A DNA stretch of 6,564 bases from Hyphomicrobiaceae bacterium (GTDB lineage Bacteria; Pseudomonadota; Alphaproteobacteria; Rhizobiales; Hyphomicrobiaceae), in assembly GCA_017353825.1 (NCBI GenBank), contig JAFMSC010000251.1:1-6564 (forward strand). The letters run 5' to 3'. Position 1 is the stretch's first letter, and each line of letters opens with the position of its first letter. The translations under genes were made by a program, and so were the position numbers. The notes under the pieces were generated by a model, which was given only the letters and a program-made list of their open reading frames with translations, made no database searches and was not told the origin of the DNA. Below, piece after piece: positions 1 to 6,091 of the stretch.

Positions 1-1
1 G

Positions 2-406
2 AGCCCTACTCCCCAGGGCGCGCCCGCCGACCGCATTCGCGCGGTGTTCCCCGGCTGGAAGAACATCCACCAATTCGAAGGCGACGCGGAGGTCGTGCCG
101 GGAATCCGGGCTGTCAACTCCAACGGCCACACGCCGGGCCATACGAGCTATCACGTCGTCGCCGGCGGCCAGCAGCTCATGGTGCTCGGGGACGTGACCA
201 ACGTCCGGGCGCTCAACATGACGAACCCCGGCTGGCACTTGGTCTTCGACGTAGATCCCAACTTGGCGGAGGCCAACCGGCGCAAGGTCTTCGATCGCCT
301 GGTCGCCGACAAGGTGGCTGCGACGGGCTACCACTGGGGCTCACCCGGCGCCGGCACCATAGAAAAGGACGGCAAGGGCTACGCCCTGGTGCCCGTGAAG
401 GCGTGA
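2..406 (+). CDS. MBL-fold metallo-hydrolase, C-terminal part (5' end outside window)
   Basis: The reading frame is open from the window edge to a TGA at 404-406, giving about 134 residues of a longer protein. Visible metallo-beta-lactamase fold signatures are a GHTPGHTSYHV segment, whose second His (codon 140-142) is a metal ligand in this fold, an LGDV segment carrying the bridging Asp, and a late GYHWG segment that fits the last His ligand. The HxHxDH motif expected in the N-terminal half lies outside the window. Family members (COG0491) are zinc-dependent hydrolases of lactones, thioesters and related substrates; this sequence does not reveal the substrate. No export signal can be judged because the N-terminus is missing. 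An intrinsic terminator follows about 65 bases after the stop. The fold is well supported and the exact function is unknown. Confidence 0.85.
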   Translation, partial: SPTPQGAPADRIRAVFPGWKNIHQFEGDAEVVPGIRAVNSNGHTPGHTSYHVVAGGQQLMVLGDVTNVRALNMTNPGWHLVFDVDPNLAEANRRKVFDRLVADKVAATGYHWGSPGAGTIEKDGKGYALVPVKA

Positions 407-471
407 TGGCAAGACCCGCCATGCCGGCCGTGCGGCAGACGCCCGGGCCGCCCCGGCGCCTGGGCAACCGT

Positions 472-501
472 AAGGCGCCGCAATCTCGCGCGGCGCCTTT
501 T
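472..501 (+). terminator. Intrinsic terminator after the MBL-fold gene
   Basis: A perfect 10-bp inverted repeat, AAGGCGCCGC (472-481) and GCGGCGCCTT (490-499), encloses an 8-base loop and runs into TTTT at 498-501. This is a textbook Rho-independent terminator for rightward transcription and it lies 65 bases after the hydrolase stop codon. It falls inside the upstream in-frame extension of the next gene, so it bears on where that gene starts. Confidence 0.8.
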
Positions 502-510
502 CGCTGGCGG

Positions 511-1113
511 TTGATCGTCATGGCGAAGGCGCCAGTGGCGGGTCGCGCCAAGACGCGCATCGCCAGCGAGCTCGGCGTGGCCACCGCGGTCCGCTTCGCC
601 CGGCACAGCGCCGCGGCACTTCTGCAGCGACTAGCGGCCGACCCGCGATGGTCCACGTCTCTTGCCGTTACCCCGGACGGCGCCGCGCAGGGCCGGTTTT
701 GGCCACGCCAGGTGCCGGTGGGTCCGCAAGGCGGGGGCGATCTCGGCGCGCGCATGCAGCGGCTCTTCGACCGCGCGTGCCCCGGCCCGGTGATCATCGT
801 CGGCACTGACACGCCTCTGATTGGGCGCGCCCACATCGCGGCGGCCTTCCGACTGCTAGGGCGGCACGACACGGTTTTCGGGCCGGCGGAGGACGGGGGC
901 TACTGGCTCGTCGGCTTGCGGAGACGCCCGCGCCCCCTTCGGCCGTTCGGCGGCGTCCGCTGGTCCAGCGCCTACGCGCTCGCCGATACGATGGCTAACC
1001 TGCGCGGCCGGTCCGTCGCCCGGCTGCCCACGCTCTGCGATGTGGACACCTCTGCCAATCTGGGGCGCTGCCAGGGATATGTCGGGCGCCGCGTCCACCC
1101 ACCGCCCGGGTGA
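511..1113 (+). CDS. DUF2064 / TIGR04282-family glycosyltransferase-like protein
   Basis: From the chosen start this is a 200-residue protein, the usual size for the family. It has a GT-A-like nucleotide-sugar transferase fold: an N-terminal LIVMAKAPVAGRAKTRI strand-loop matching the family's nucleotide-binding start, a VGTDTPLI segment in place of the usual DxP motif, a strongly conserved FGPAEDGGYWLVGL motif, and a C-terminal LPTLCDVDT segment. The family was named for arsenosugar biosynthesis, but many members occur without arsenic genes and none are seen here, so the substrate is uncertain. The start is ambiguous. ATG 406 overlaps the previous stop (TGATG) and has GAAGG at 397-401, but its 35-residue extension translates the terminator hairpin and looks non-coding. 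TTG 511 keeps the first beta strand intact but lacks a clear ribosome binding site. ATG 520 would cut into that strand. I favour 511 and am sure of the gene, not of the start. Confidence 0.85.
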   Translation: MIVMAKAPVAGRAKTRIASELGVATAVRFARHSAAALLQRLAADPRWSTSLAVTPDGAAQGRFWPRQVPVGPQGGGDLGARMQRLFDRACPGPVIIVGTDTPLIGRAHIAAAFRLLGRHDTVFGPAEDGGYWLVGLRRRPRPLRPFGGVRWSSAYALADTMANLRGRSVARLPTLCDVDTSANLGRCQGYVGRRVHPPPG

Positions 1114-1150
1114 CCACCCGAGCCTCGGCCTTCGGCCCATCTGTGGGTGG
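1114..1150. terminator. Possible bidirectional terminator between convergent genes
   Basis: The 39 bases between the two convergent stop codons contain an outer inverted repeat CCACCC (1114-1119) / GGGTGG (1145-1150). Inside it is a smaller hairpin, GGCC (1127-1130), loop TTC, GGCC (1134-1137). Location and symmetry suit a terminator serving both strands, but neither side has a T-tract, so this is only a candidate. Confidence 0.35.
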
Positions 1151-1152
1151 CC

Positions 1153-3231
1153 TCAGCCCAATTCTCGCTTCGCCTCCGCGATGAGCTCGGACGCATCGTC
1201 GGCGACCACGCGCTCGTCGCCAACGACTGTAGCCGGCGGCCGGGCGAGACGCTGGTAGCGCAGCGTGCCTGAGATCAGCACCACAGCCACCAGGACCGCC
1301 GCGGCGATGGGGACGATGCCGGCGGGCACGGACATGCCGAGCACATCGAGGTCGCTGAGGGTGAACAGGGCCTTGGAGCCGCCCTCGGAATCGGGGAAAA
1401 ACATAACCAGAAAGGACACCGCCGCAAGCCCCACCCGCAGGATGACATCCACGACGCGGTTCTCCACGAACCGCCCGAACAGGGCGAACGCCACCCCGCT
1501 GGTGCCGACCAGTACGAGCAGCGTCGCCCACACTTCCGGCCAGCCGGGGTTCACCACCATATCCGAGCGGGTGAAGATGGCGAATGTCATGAGCGTGATC
1601 GGCGCACAGATCTTGCACGCCTCATACATGGTGCGTATGAACGAGGCCTCGGCGATGCGCGCCGCCACCGCGGCGGTGAGCGAGGTCGGCGGCGACAGCT
1701 CGCCCCAGACCGACAGCAGAAACACGAAGAAGTGGGCGATCCACGGGTTGATGCCCAGCTCCTGCAGCGGCCGCACGATGACAATGGCGCCGATGATGTA
1801 TGTGGCCGTGGGCGGCAGGCCGGCGCCGGCCAGCCAGCCGAAGATGTAGGCCATGAAGATCACGCCCAGCATGCTCGAGGAGCCGAGGTCGATGATCATG
1901 GCGCCCATGCGGTTGATGAACCCGGTCACCGTGAACAGACCGATCATGATGCCGAGGGTGGCAAGCAGCAGCGTCAGGTACGACGTCATGTCGGCGTGCG
2001 TCTCGATCGCGCGCCGAATGCTGCCCCACAGTGTCTCCTGCTCCAGCGCGGGGTTCTTGAGGGCGTACTTGAAGACCAGGAACGCGGCCATCAGGAGCGC
2101 GAACAGGAAGGCCGCGGTTTGCAGCGCAGCCAGCAGCTCGCCCCTGCCGACCCAGCCCATCAGATAGACCAGGAAGAGGACGGCACCGAAGAAGATCAGC
2201 GTCCGCACCTGGTCGTAGATCGGCACCCTCGGCGCCTCGACCCGGTCGCGCGGCAGCAGGCGCACGCAGATGAGGTAGATGGCGTAGGCGATCGACGCGT
2301 AGTAGACGAGCGCCATCGCGAAGCCGCGCTTCACCACCTCCCAGTAGGGCACGCCGAGGAAATCGGACATCAGGAAGGCGCCGACACCCATCATCGGCGG
2401 CATGATGAGGCCACCCATGGAGGCGGAGGTCTCGGCAGCGGCGGCGAACGTTCCGGGCACACCGTAGCGCTTCATTAGTGGGATGGTGATGGTGCCGACG
2501 ACAGCGGCGTTGGCCGAGCCCGAGCCGGAGACCATGCCGACGGCGAGCGAGCCCATCACCGCAGTCTGCGGCACGAGCTGGCGCTGCCTGCCGGCGAAGC
2601 GCCGCATCACCTGGATCATCGCGCTCTGGGCGCCGAAGCCGTTGGCCGCGGCCGCGAGCAGCAGGAAGGCGGCGATTAGCGTGAGCGCCAGCTGGCCGTA
2701 GATGCCGTAGATGCCGGTCGAGAACTCGACCGTGCTCGACGTCACCACGCGATAGAACGTGGTGCCCGGGTGCCAGAAGAAGTCGATCGGGCTCAGATAG
2801 CCCCACAGCGTGTAGGCAGCGAGGATGACGTTGACCCAGAACAGCACGGGATGGGCGAGCCGCGACAGCTCCATGACGAGCAGGAACACCATGAGCCCGA
2901 CAATGAAATCGTGGCGCGTGAAGGTGCCCTGGGCGTAGATGGCGATACGCTCGAACTCGCTCAGGAAATAGACGAAGGCATAGATGCAGATGCCGACGTA
3001 GGCGGCGACGATGATGTGGTTGAGAACGGGCGGAAGGCGCTTGTACAGATAATCCTGCTGGTACATGAACAGGATCTGCAGGGTCAGCGCCACTGGCATG
3101 AGATTTGCGACCAGCTGCTGATCGCCGCCGTAGCCGGTGTAATAGTACCAGATCAGCCAGACGAGCTGGACGACTGCGACGACAAAGATCGCGTTCCGCA
3201 AGTTGACGAAAGCCTTGAGCCGGTCGGTCAT
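1153..3231 (-). CDS. TRAP transporter permease, fused 4TM/12TM subunits (TAXI type)
   Basis: This 692-residue inner-membrane protein belongs to the fused TRAP permease family (COG4666, TIGR02123). It uses an ion gradient to import a substrate handed over by a periplasmic binding protein. Residues 12-160 hold hydrophobic segments of the small DctQ-like part. The DctM-like part follows, with the signature GSGSANAAVVGTITIPLMKR at 236-255, the MGGLIMPPMMG loop at 272-282, and the second-half motifs GAGLPPTATY (469-478) and GELSPPTSL (510-518). More hydrophobic segments reach residue 656, and a charged tail of about 35 residues ends the protein. ATG 3231 was chosen because residues before it (in-frame to 3351) are charged, non-conserved in style, and run through the intergenic repeats; no good ribosome binding site sits next to it. 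The binding-protein gene lies 166 bases upstream on the same strand. The substrate cannot be read from the permease. Confidence 0.95.
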   Translation of the reverse strand: MTDRLKAFVNLRNAIFVVAVVQLVWLIWYYYTGYGGDQQLVANLMPVALTLQILFMYQQDYLYKRLPPVLNHIIVAAYVGICIYAFVYFLSEFERIAIYAQGTFTRHDFIVGLMVFLLVMELSRLAHPVLFWVNVILAAYTLWGYLSPIDFFWHPGTTFYRVVTSSTVEFSTGIYGIYGQLALTLIAAFLLLAAAANGFGAQSAMIQVMRRFAGRQRQLVPQTAVMGSLAVGMVSGSGSANAAVVGTITIPLMKRYGVPGTFAAAAETSASMGGLIMPPMMGVGAFLMSDFLGVPYWEVVKRGFAMALVYYASIAYAIYLICVRLLPRDRVEAPRVPIYDQVRTLIFFGAVLFLVYLMGWVGRGELLAALQTAAFLFALLMAAFLVFKYALKNPALEQETLWGSIRRAIETHADMTSYLTLLLATLGIMIGLFTVTGFINRMGAMIIDLGSSSMLGVIFMAYIFGWLAGAGLPPTATYIIGAIVIVRPLQELGINPWIAHFFVFLLSVWGELSPPTSLTAAVAARIAEASFIRTMYEACKICAPITLMTFAIFTRSDMVVNPGWPEVWATLLVLVGTSGVAFALFGRFVENRVVDVILRVGLAAVSFLVMFFPDSEGGSKALFTLSDLDVLGMSVPAGIVPIAAAVLVAVVLISGTLRYQRLARPPATVVGDERVVADDASELIAEAKRELG

Positions 3232-3300
3232 GTCGGTTTCATGCCGGCCGGAGGCGCGGCGTTGCTCCTCATCCCACGCAAATTGTTGGCTGGGTACATC

Positions 3301-3328
3301 CCAGGCGTGCCGAACCAGGCGTGCCGAA
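3301..3328. repeat. Perfect 14-bp tandem duplication
   Basis: CCAGGCGTGCCGAA occurs twice head to tail (3301-3314 and 3315-3328) in the gap between the binding-protein and permease genes. A 10-bp palindrome, CGCCCGGGCG (3329-3338), follows directly. It may be a recent slippage duplication; no function can be assigned. Confidence 0.9.
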
Positions 3329-3341
3329 CGCCCGGGCGGGG

Positions 3342-3362
3342 GCCGCAGCACGCGCCTGCGGC
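3342..3362 (-). other. Intercistronic GC-rich hairpin downstream of the binding-protein gene
   Basis: GCCGCAG (3342-3348) and CTGCGGC (3356-3362) form a perfect 7-bp stem with a 7-base loop. It begins about 36 bases past the binding-protein stop on the leftward transcript. A second weaker stem, CCCC (3364-3367) with GGGG (3375-3378), lies between it and the stop codon. There is no T-tract. In binding-protein operons such structures often protect the upstream message or attenuate read-through, giving more binding protein than permease. That role is inferred here. Confidence 0.45.
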
Positions 3363-3397
3363 TCCCCTGCCAGCGGGGGGCCCTTGGGCTCAGGCGA

Positions 3398-4444
3398 TCA
3401 CGCGCCGCTGGCGATCTTCCACTTGTCGTTCCAGGCGTTGTGCTCCTTCAGGAACTTGGCGAGCCCGGCATGTACGGGGATCTGGGGGTTGGCGTTGATG
3501 CCTTGCACCTGCATGCCGACGAAATCCTTGGCCAGCGGCCCGAAGCCCGGCTCCATCTTCGCCAGCTCGTCCCTCTTGTCATAAAATGCCGTGATCATCT
3601 TGTAGACGAGCGCTTCCGGCATGTCCGCGCGCACGTTGTAGCCGAATAGGATCGGCACCCCCTCAAGGGTATCGGCGCCGACGCTCTTGGTGAAGGCGTT
3701 CTTGGCCGCTACTTCGGCGACCGCCAGGCCTGCCGCCTTGAGCTTGGCAACCTCGTCCGGGCACGGGTTGATGACGGCGATATCCATCCGCACCTCGCTC
3801 TCCTTCCAATAGGGCGGTAGCGAGCGGCCGGCCGTGGTGTAGATCGCCGACCCGACGATGGTGCCGCGCTCCAGGGCGTCGGCATTGGCCTTGTTGTCGA
3901 TCTGCACGTGCTTGAATTCGTAGCCCAGCGCCTTGAAGATGCGCTGCCAGTTGAGCCAGTTCTGGAAGCCGGCCTGGCTGAAGTAGACGGGTTTGCCGCT
4001 GAAGTCCTTCCAGCACTTGAACTTGCCGGCGTCCTTGGCCGATGTCGCCATCATCGACTCCATCGGATAGGCGTACCAGGTGTGCACCAGCTCAGGCTGC
4101 GCCGGCTTGTAGTCCTTGAAGGGGCCGGTGCGTTCGGCGAACTCGGTCATGCCGATGTCGGCGGTGTAGGCAATCTCGCCCTCGCCGTTCATCACCGCCT
4201 TCATGGAGACGGTGGGAGACTGGTAGGGCTGCACGGTGACGGTGTACTCGCCGCCCAAGGCCTGTTCCAGGACCTTGGCCATCGACGCCGCGACGGTGTA
4301 GCCGTAGGAACCAACCTGCGCCGTCGTCCAACGCAGCGACTTGCGCTCCTGCGCGGCGGCGCCGTTCAGCGCCGAAACGGCAAGCACCGCGGCAATGGCC
4401 GATGCGGCGCCAAGAAGGATGGCGCCTCGCTTCCCTGCAGTCAT
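3398..4444 (-). CDS. TAXI-family TRAP transporter solute-binding protein
   Basis: This 348-residue periplasmic receptor belongs to the TAXI group (TIGR02122, NMT1_3-like) that feeds substrate to the fused permease encoded just downstream. The N-terminus is a clear Sec signal peptide: MTAGKR, a hydrophobic Ala-rich core, and a likely cleavage after Ala31 in NGAAAQERKS. The mature part opens with LRWTTAQVGSYGYTVAASMAKVL, the typical first strand and ligand loop of TAXI proteins. Later come VQPYQSPTVSMKAVMNGEGEIAY and, near the C-terminus, QVQGINANPQIPVHAGLAKFL, also typical. The length is normal for the family. Start ATG 4444 is firm because AAGGAGG lies five bases upstream. The few TAXI proteins characterised bind glutamate-like acids, but family members vary and the ligand here is unknown. 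Together with the permease it forms a complete transporter. Confidence 0.95.
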   Translation of the reverse strand: MTAGKRGAILLGAASAIAAVLAVSALNGAAAQERKSLRWTTAQVGSYGYTVAASMAKVLEQALGGEYTVTVQPYQSPTVSMKAVMNGEGEIAYTADIGMTEFAERTGPFKDYKPAQPELVHTWYAYPMESMMATSAKDAGKFKCWKDFSGKPVYFSQAGFQNWLNWQRIFKALGYEFKHVQIDNKANADALERGTIVGSAIYTTAGRSLPPYWKESEVRMDIAVINPCPDEVAKLKAAGLAVAEVAAKNAFTKSVGADTLEGVPILFGYNVRADMPEALVYKMITAFYDKRDELAKMEPGFGPLAKDFVGMQVQGINANPQIPVHAGLAKFLKEHNAWNDKWKIASGA

Positions 4445-4449
4445 CGGTT

Positions 4450-4456
4450 CCTCCTT
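4450..4456 (-). promoter_or_regulatory. Strong Shine-Dalgarno site for the TAXI binding-protein gene
   Basis: On the minus strand AAGGAGG stands five bases before the ATG at 4444. It is a full match to the anti-Shine-Dalgarno sequence, fixes the start codon, and predicts high translation. No other gene in this window has a comparable site. Confidence 0.9.
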
Positions 4457-4471
4457 GATTGTTCCGCCTTC

Positions 4472-4540
4472 GGTCGTTGGTTTGCGATCATTGGCCTGCG
4501 ATCATTGGCTGAGGTCGTTGGTTTGCGGTCGTTGGTTTGG
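4472..4540. repeat. Degenerate 14-bp tandem repeat array, about five copies
   Basis: Five head-to-tail units are visible: GGTCGTTGGTTTGC (4472), GATCATTGGCCTGC (4486), GATCATTGGCTGA (4500, one base short), GGTCGTTGGTTTGC (4513) and GGTCGTTGGTTTGG (4527). A sixth, poorly matching unit may start at 4541. Units 1 and 4 are identical, and the consensus is GRTCRTTGGYYTGC. The array begins 28 bases upstream of the binding-protein ATG, so it lies in the 5' untranslated region or promoter. Repeated regulator sites or simple slippage are both possible. Confidence 0.85.
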
Positions 4541-4588
4541 CGTCGTCGGCGGCCTGGCGCCAACGTGGCCTGCTGTGGCCTGTCTAGG

Positions 4589-4618
4589 CAATAGGACTCT
4601 TTCACGACCTTGCGTCAA
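4589..4618 (-). promoter_or_regulatory. Weak leftward promoter candidate, proximal
   Basis: On the minus strand TTGACG (4618-4613) is followed after 18 bases by CTATTG (4594-4589), loosely like an alphaproteobacterial sigma-70 promoter. Transcription from it would place the whole 14-bp repeat array in the leader of the TRAP message. The -10 match is poor. Confidence 0.25.
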
Positions 4619-4641
4619 AGTTGCCGGGCTTTCGCCTCTCC

Positions 4642-4657
4642 GGGCGATTTGTCGCCC
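4642..4657. other. Perfect 6-bp hairpin
   Basis: GGGCGA (4642-4647), loop TTTG, TCGCCC (4652-4657). It lies about 170 bases past the trpG-like stop on the leftward strand with no T-tract after it, so it is only a weak terminator candidate. It could equally be an operator or chance. Confidence 0.35.
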
Positions 4658-4715
4658 AACCCACAAACACCGCCCGCACACCCTCACCGCCGCGGCCTTT
4701 ATGCTCCGCAATGCA

Positions 4716-4745
4716 ATATCACCTTGCGAGCCGCCCTGCTGTCAA
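4716..4745 (-). promoter_or_regulatory. Leftward promoter candidate, distal
   Basis: On the minus strand a perfect TTGACA (4745-4740) is followed after 18 bases by TGATAT (4721-4716). The -35 is ideal and the -10 only fair. It would give a leader of roughly 260 bases before the binding-protein ATG. Confidence 0.3.
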
Positions 4746-4826
4746 TGATGGCGCAGCGCCGGGAGCCGCCGTGCCGGGGAGAAGGCGGTCGGCTGCACGT
4801 TGCGCGGGCAAACCTTGGCACGAAGA

Positions 4827-5441
4827 CTACGCCGCGTGGCGCGCGGGTTTCCGATTGGGACGGCGCGGCGCGATGCCGGTGAGATCGAGGAAGTTGGCGA
4901 GCAGCAGATGGCCGTGCTCGGAGGCGATGCTCTCGGGGTGGAACTGCACGCCGTGCACGGGGTGCGTCTTGTGCTGCAGGCCCATGATGAGGCCATCTGC
5001 GGTGCGCGCAGTGACGGCGAGGTCGGCGGGCAGGCCCTTCCGCTCCACGATCAAGGAATGATAGCGCGTCACCGCAAACGTCCTGGGCAGGCCCTTGAAC
5101 ACGCCCTTGGCGGTGTGCGTGATGTCGGACAGCTTGCCGTGCATGGGAACGGGGGCGCGGACTACCTTGGCGCCGTACGCCTGGCCGATGGCCTGGTGGC
5201 CCAGACACACGCCGAGCAGTGGAATAGTGGGCCCCGCCTTCTCGATCAGCTCCAGGCAGATGCCGGCCTCGTTCGGCGTGCACGGGCCCGGCGACAGCAC
5301 GATGCCCTTGGGCTTCAGCCGCAGCAGCTCCCTGACCGTGATCTTGTCGTTGCGGAAGACGCGGCACCCCGCGCCCAGCTCGCCCAGATAGTGGACGAGG
5401 TTGTAGGCGAAGCTGTCGTAGTTGTCGATGAGGACGAGCAT
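4827..5441 (-). CDS. trpG: Glutamine amidotransferase, anthranilate/aminodeoxychorismate synthase component II
   Basis: This 204-residue class I glutamine amidotransferase is the TrpG/PabA subunit. It releases ammonia from glutamine for its TrpE or PabB partner, which makes anthranilate (tryptophan) or aminodeoxychorismate (folate) from chorismate. Visible landmarks are the opening LVLIDNYDSFAYNLVHYLGELG, the oxyanion-loop region LSPGPCTPNEAGIC (49-62), the nucleophile elbow LLGVCLGHQAIGQAYG with catalytic Cys79, and HPVHGVQFHPESI with catalytic His168 and Glu170. Length and motifs are complete, so the enzyme should be active. ATG 5441 matches the family N-terminus exactly, although the ribosome binding site is weak. 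It lies 45 bases after the SixA-like gene on the same strand. No trpE, pabB, trpD or trpC is seen nearby. TrpG and PabA cannot be told apart by sequence alone, and one protein may serve both pathways. Confidence 0.93.
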   Translation of the reverse strand: MLVLIDNYDSFAYNLVHYLGELGAGCRVFRNDKITVRELLRLKPKGIVLSPGPCTPNEAGICLELIEKAGPTIPLLGVCLGHQAIGQAYGAKVVRAPVPMHGKLSDITHTAKGVFKGLPRTFAVTRYHSLIVERKGLPADLAVTARTADGLIMGLQHKTHPVHGVQFHPESIASEHGHLLLANFLDLTGIAPRRPNRKPARHAA

Positions 5442-5486
5442 TCCAAGCGTGTAGGGGAGGGGCGCACCCTAGGTCAAGAGCTGCGC

Positions 5487-6002
5487 TTACGGGAGGCGTT
5501 TCGGCGTCATAAGCAGCTTGAGGCGGCCATCGCCCCGGTGCACCTCGGCCCAGGCGCCTGCGTGGAACGCGATCACGGCAAGGCCCGCGGTGGGGAGCTT
5601 CTGGGCCAGCGCCTCAAGGTCATTCCCGCACCCGGAGCCCGCAAGCTCCACCGCCAGCATGTGCAGGCCAGGATCATGCCCCACCACCATCGTGTGCCGT
5701 ACCGGGGCCGCGGCGGTGCGTATGAGCTTGAGCAGCATGCCCGGGGAGGCCAGGTAGAGAGCGTCATCGTAGGCGACCCTGGGCGCCTTCTCGAAGTACG
5801 GCAGCATCAGGCGGAGCGTCTGGCGCGCGCGCACGGCGGGCGAGCACAGCACAAGATCAGGCAGCAAGCCACGGCGGGCCATGAAGGCCGCCATCCGCGG
5901 GGCGGCACTCTCGCCGCGCTCGTTCAAGGGGCGCTCGAAGTCCCTGAGGCGCGCGTCTGACCAGCTCGACTTGGCGTGGCGCAAGAGGCTGAGAGTGAGC
6001 AT
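5487..6002 (-). CDS. SixA-like histidine phosphatase
   Basis: This 171-residue cytoplasmic protein is of the histidine phosphatase superfamily, closest in layout to phosphohistidine phosphatase SixA (E. coli SixA is about 160 residues). The motif LLRHAKSSW places the catalytic His at residue 9. It is followed by LCSPAVRARQT (52-62), which carries conserved phosphate-binding Arg, and VVGHDPGL (106-113) with the second catalytic His109. SixA removes phosphate from phosphohistidine proteins such as HPt domains or nitrogen-PTS components; the target here is unknown. ATG 6002 is chosen because the family begins two or three residues before the RH motif. A GTG at 6095 overlaps the preceding stop and would add 31 residues with no family resemblance. 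Neither start has a good ribosome binding site. It lies between the flavin oxidoreductase and trpG-like genes, possibly co-transcribed with both. Confidence 0.88.
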   Translation of the reverse strand: MLTLSLLRHAKSSWSDARLRDFERPLNERGESAAPRMAAFMARRGLLPDLVLCSPAVRARQTLRLMLPYFEKAPRVAYDDALYLASPGMLLKLIRTAAAPVRHTMVVGHDPGLHMLAVELAGSGCGNDLEALAQKLPTAGLAVIAFHAGAWAEVHRGDGRLKLLMTPKRLP

Positions 6003-6091
6003 GCGGGCAGGATAGCCGCACGCTGCTTGAGAGGCCAAATCATCTCCTGGGGAGGCCGCAATTTGCTGCAGCGCCGTGCGGCACGGATACC

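Larger units (their letters stand above)
4457..4826. other. Gene-free upstream region of the TRAP operon
   Basis: Between the trpG-like stop and the Shine-Dalgarno site of the binding-protein gene I see no convincing coding sequence. The open frames across it lack family resemblance. From the binding-protein gene outward it holds a 14-bp tandem repeat array (4472-4540), an 8-bp palindrome TGGCGCCA (4555-4562), two adjacent near-identical 10-mers beginning GTGGCCTG (4565-4574 and 4575-4584), two weak leftward promoter candidates and a perfect 6-bp hairpin (4642-4657). No T-rich terminator for the trpG-like gene is evident, so read-through from upstream is possible. Confidence 0.7.

Noticed and set aside
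213..872. A 219-residue open frame on the minus strand
   Set aside because: It lies antisense to the well-supported hydrolase and DUF2064 genes, is rich in Arg/Pro/Ser as expected for a GC-rich shadow frame, and shows no family motif.
1622..2806. A 394-residue minus-strand open frame within the permease
   Set aside because: It is an out-of-frame reading of the TRAP permease, which has clear family signatures in the other frame.
3228..3242. A four-codon mini-ORF (MKPT) whose stop overlaps the permease ATG as ATGA
   Set aside because: It has no ribosome binding site at proper spacing; the nearest GAGGAG (3265-3270, minus strand) is over 20 bases away. A frame this short is easily chance.
5452..5471. 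TAGGG / CCCTA inverted repeat between the SixA-like and trpG-like genes
   Set aside because: A 5-bp stem with a 10-base loop and no T-tract is too weak to call a terminator or operator.
4800..5960. A 386-residue open frame on the plus strand
   Set aside because: It runs antisense across the trpG-like and SixA-like genes, which carry intact catalytic motifs. Its His/Arg/Gln-rich translation is typical of a shadow frame.
6074..6086. CCGTG-CGG-CACGG hairpin just past the flavin oxidoreductase stop
   Set aside because: A 5-bp stem with a 3-base loop and no T-tract is common by chance in GC-rich DNA.
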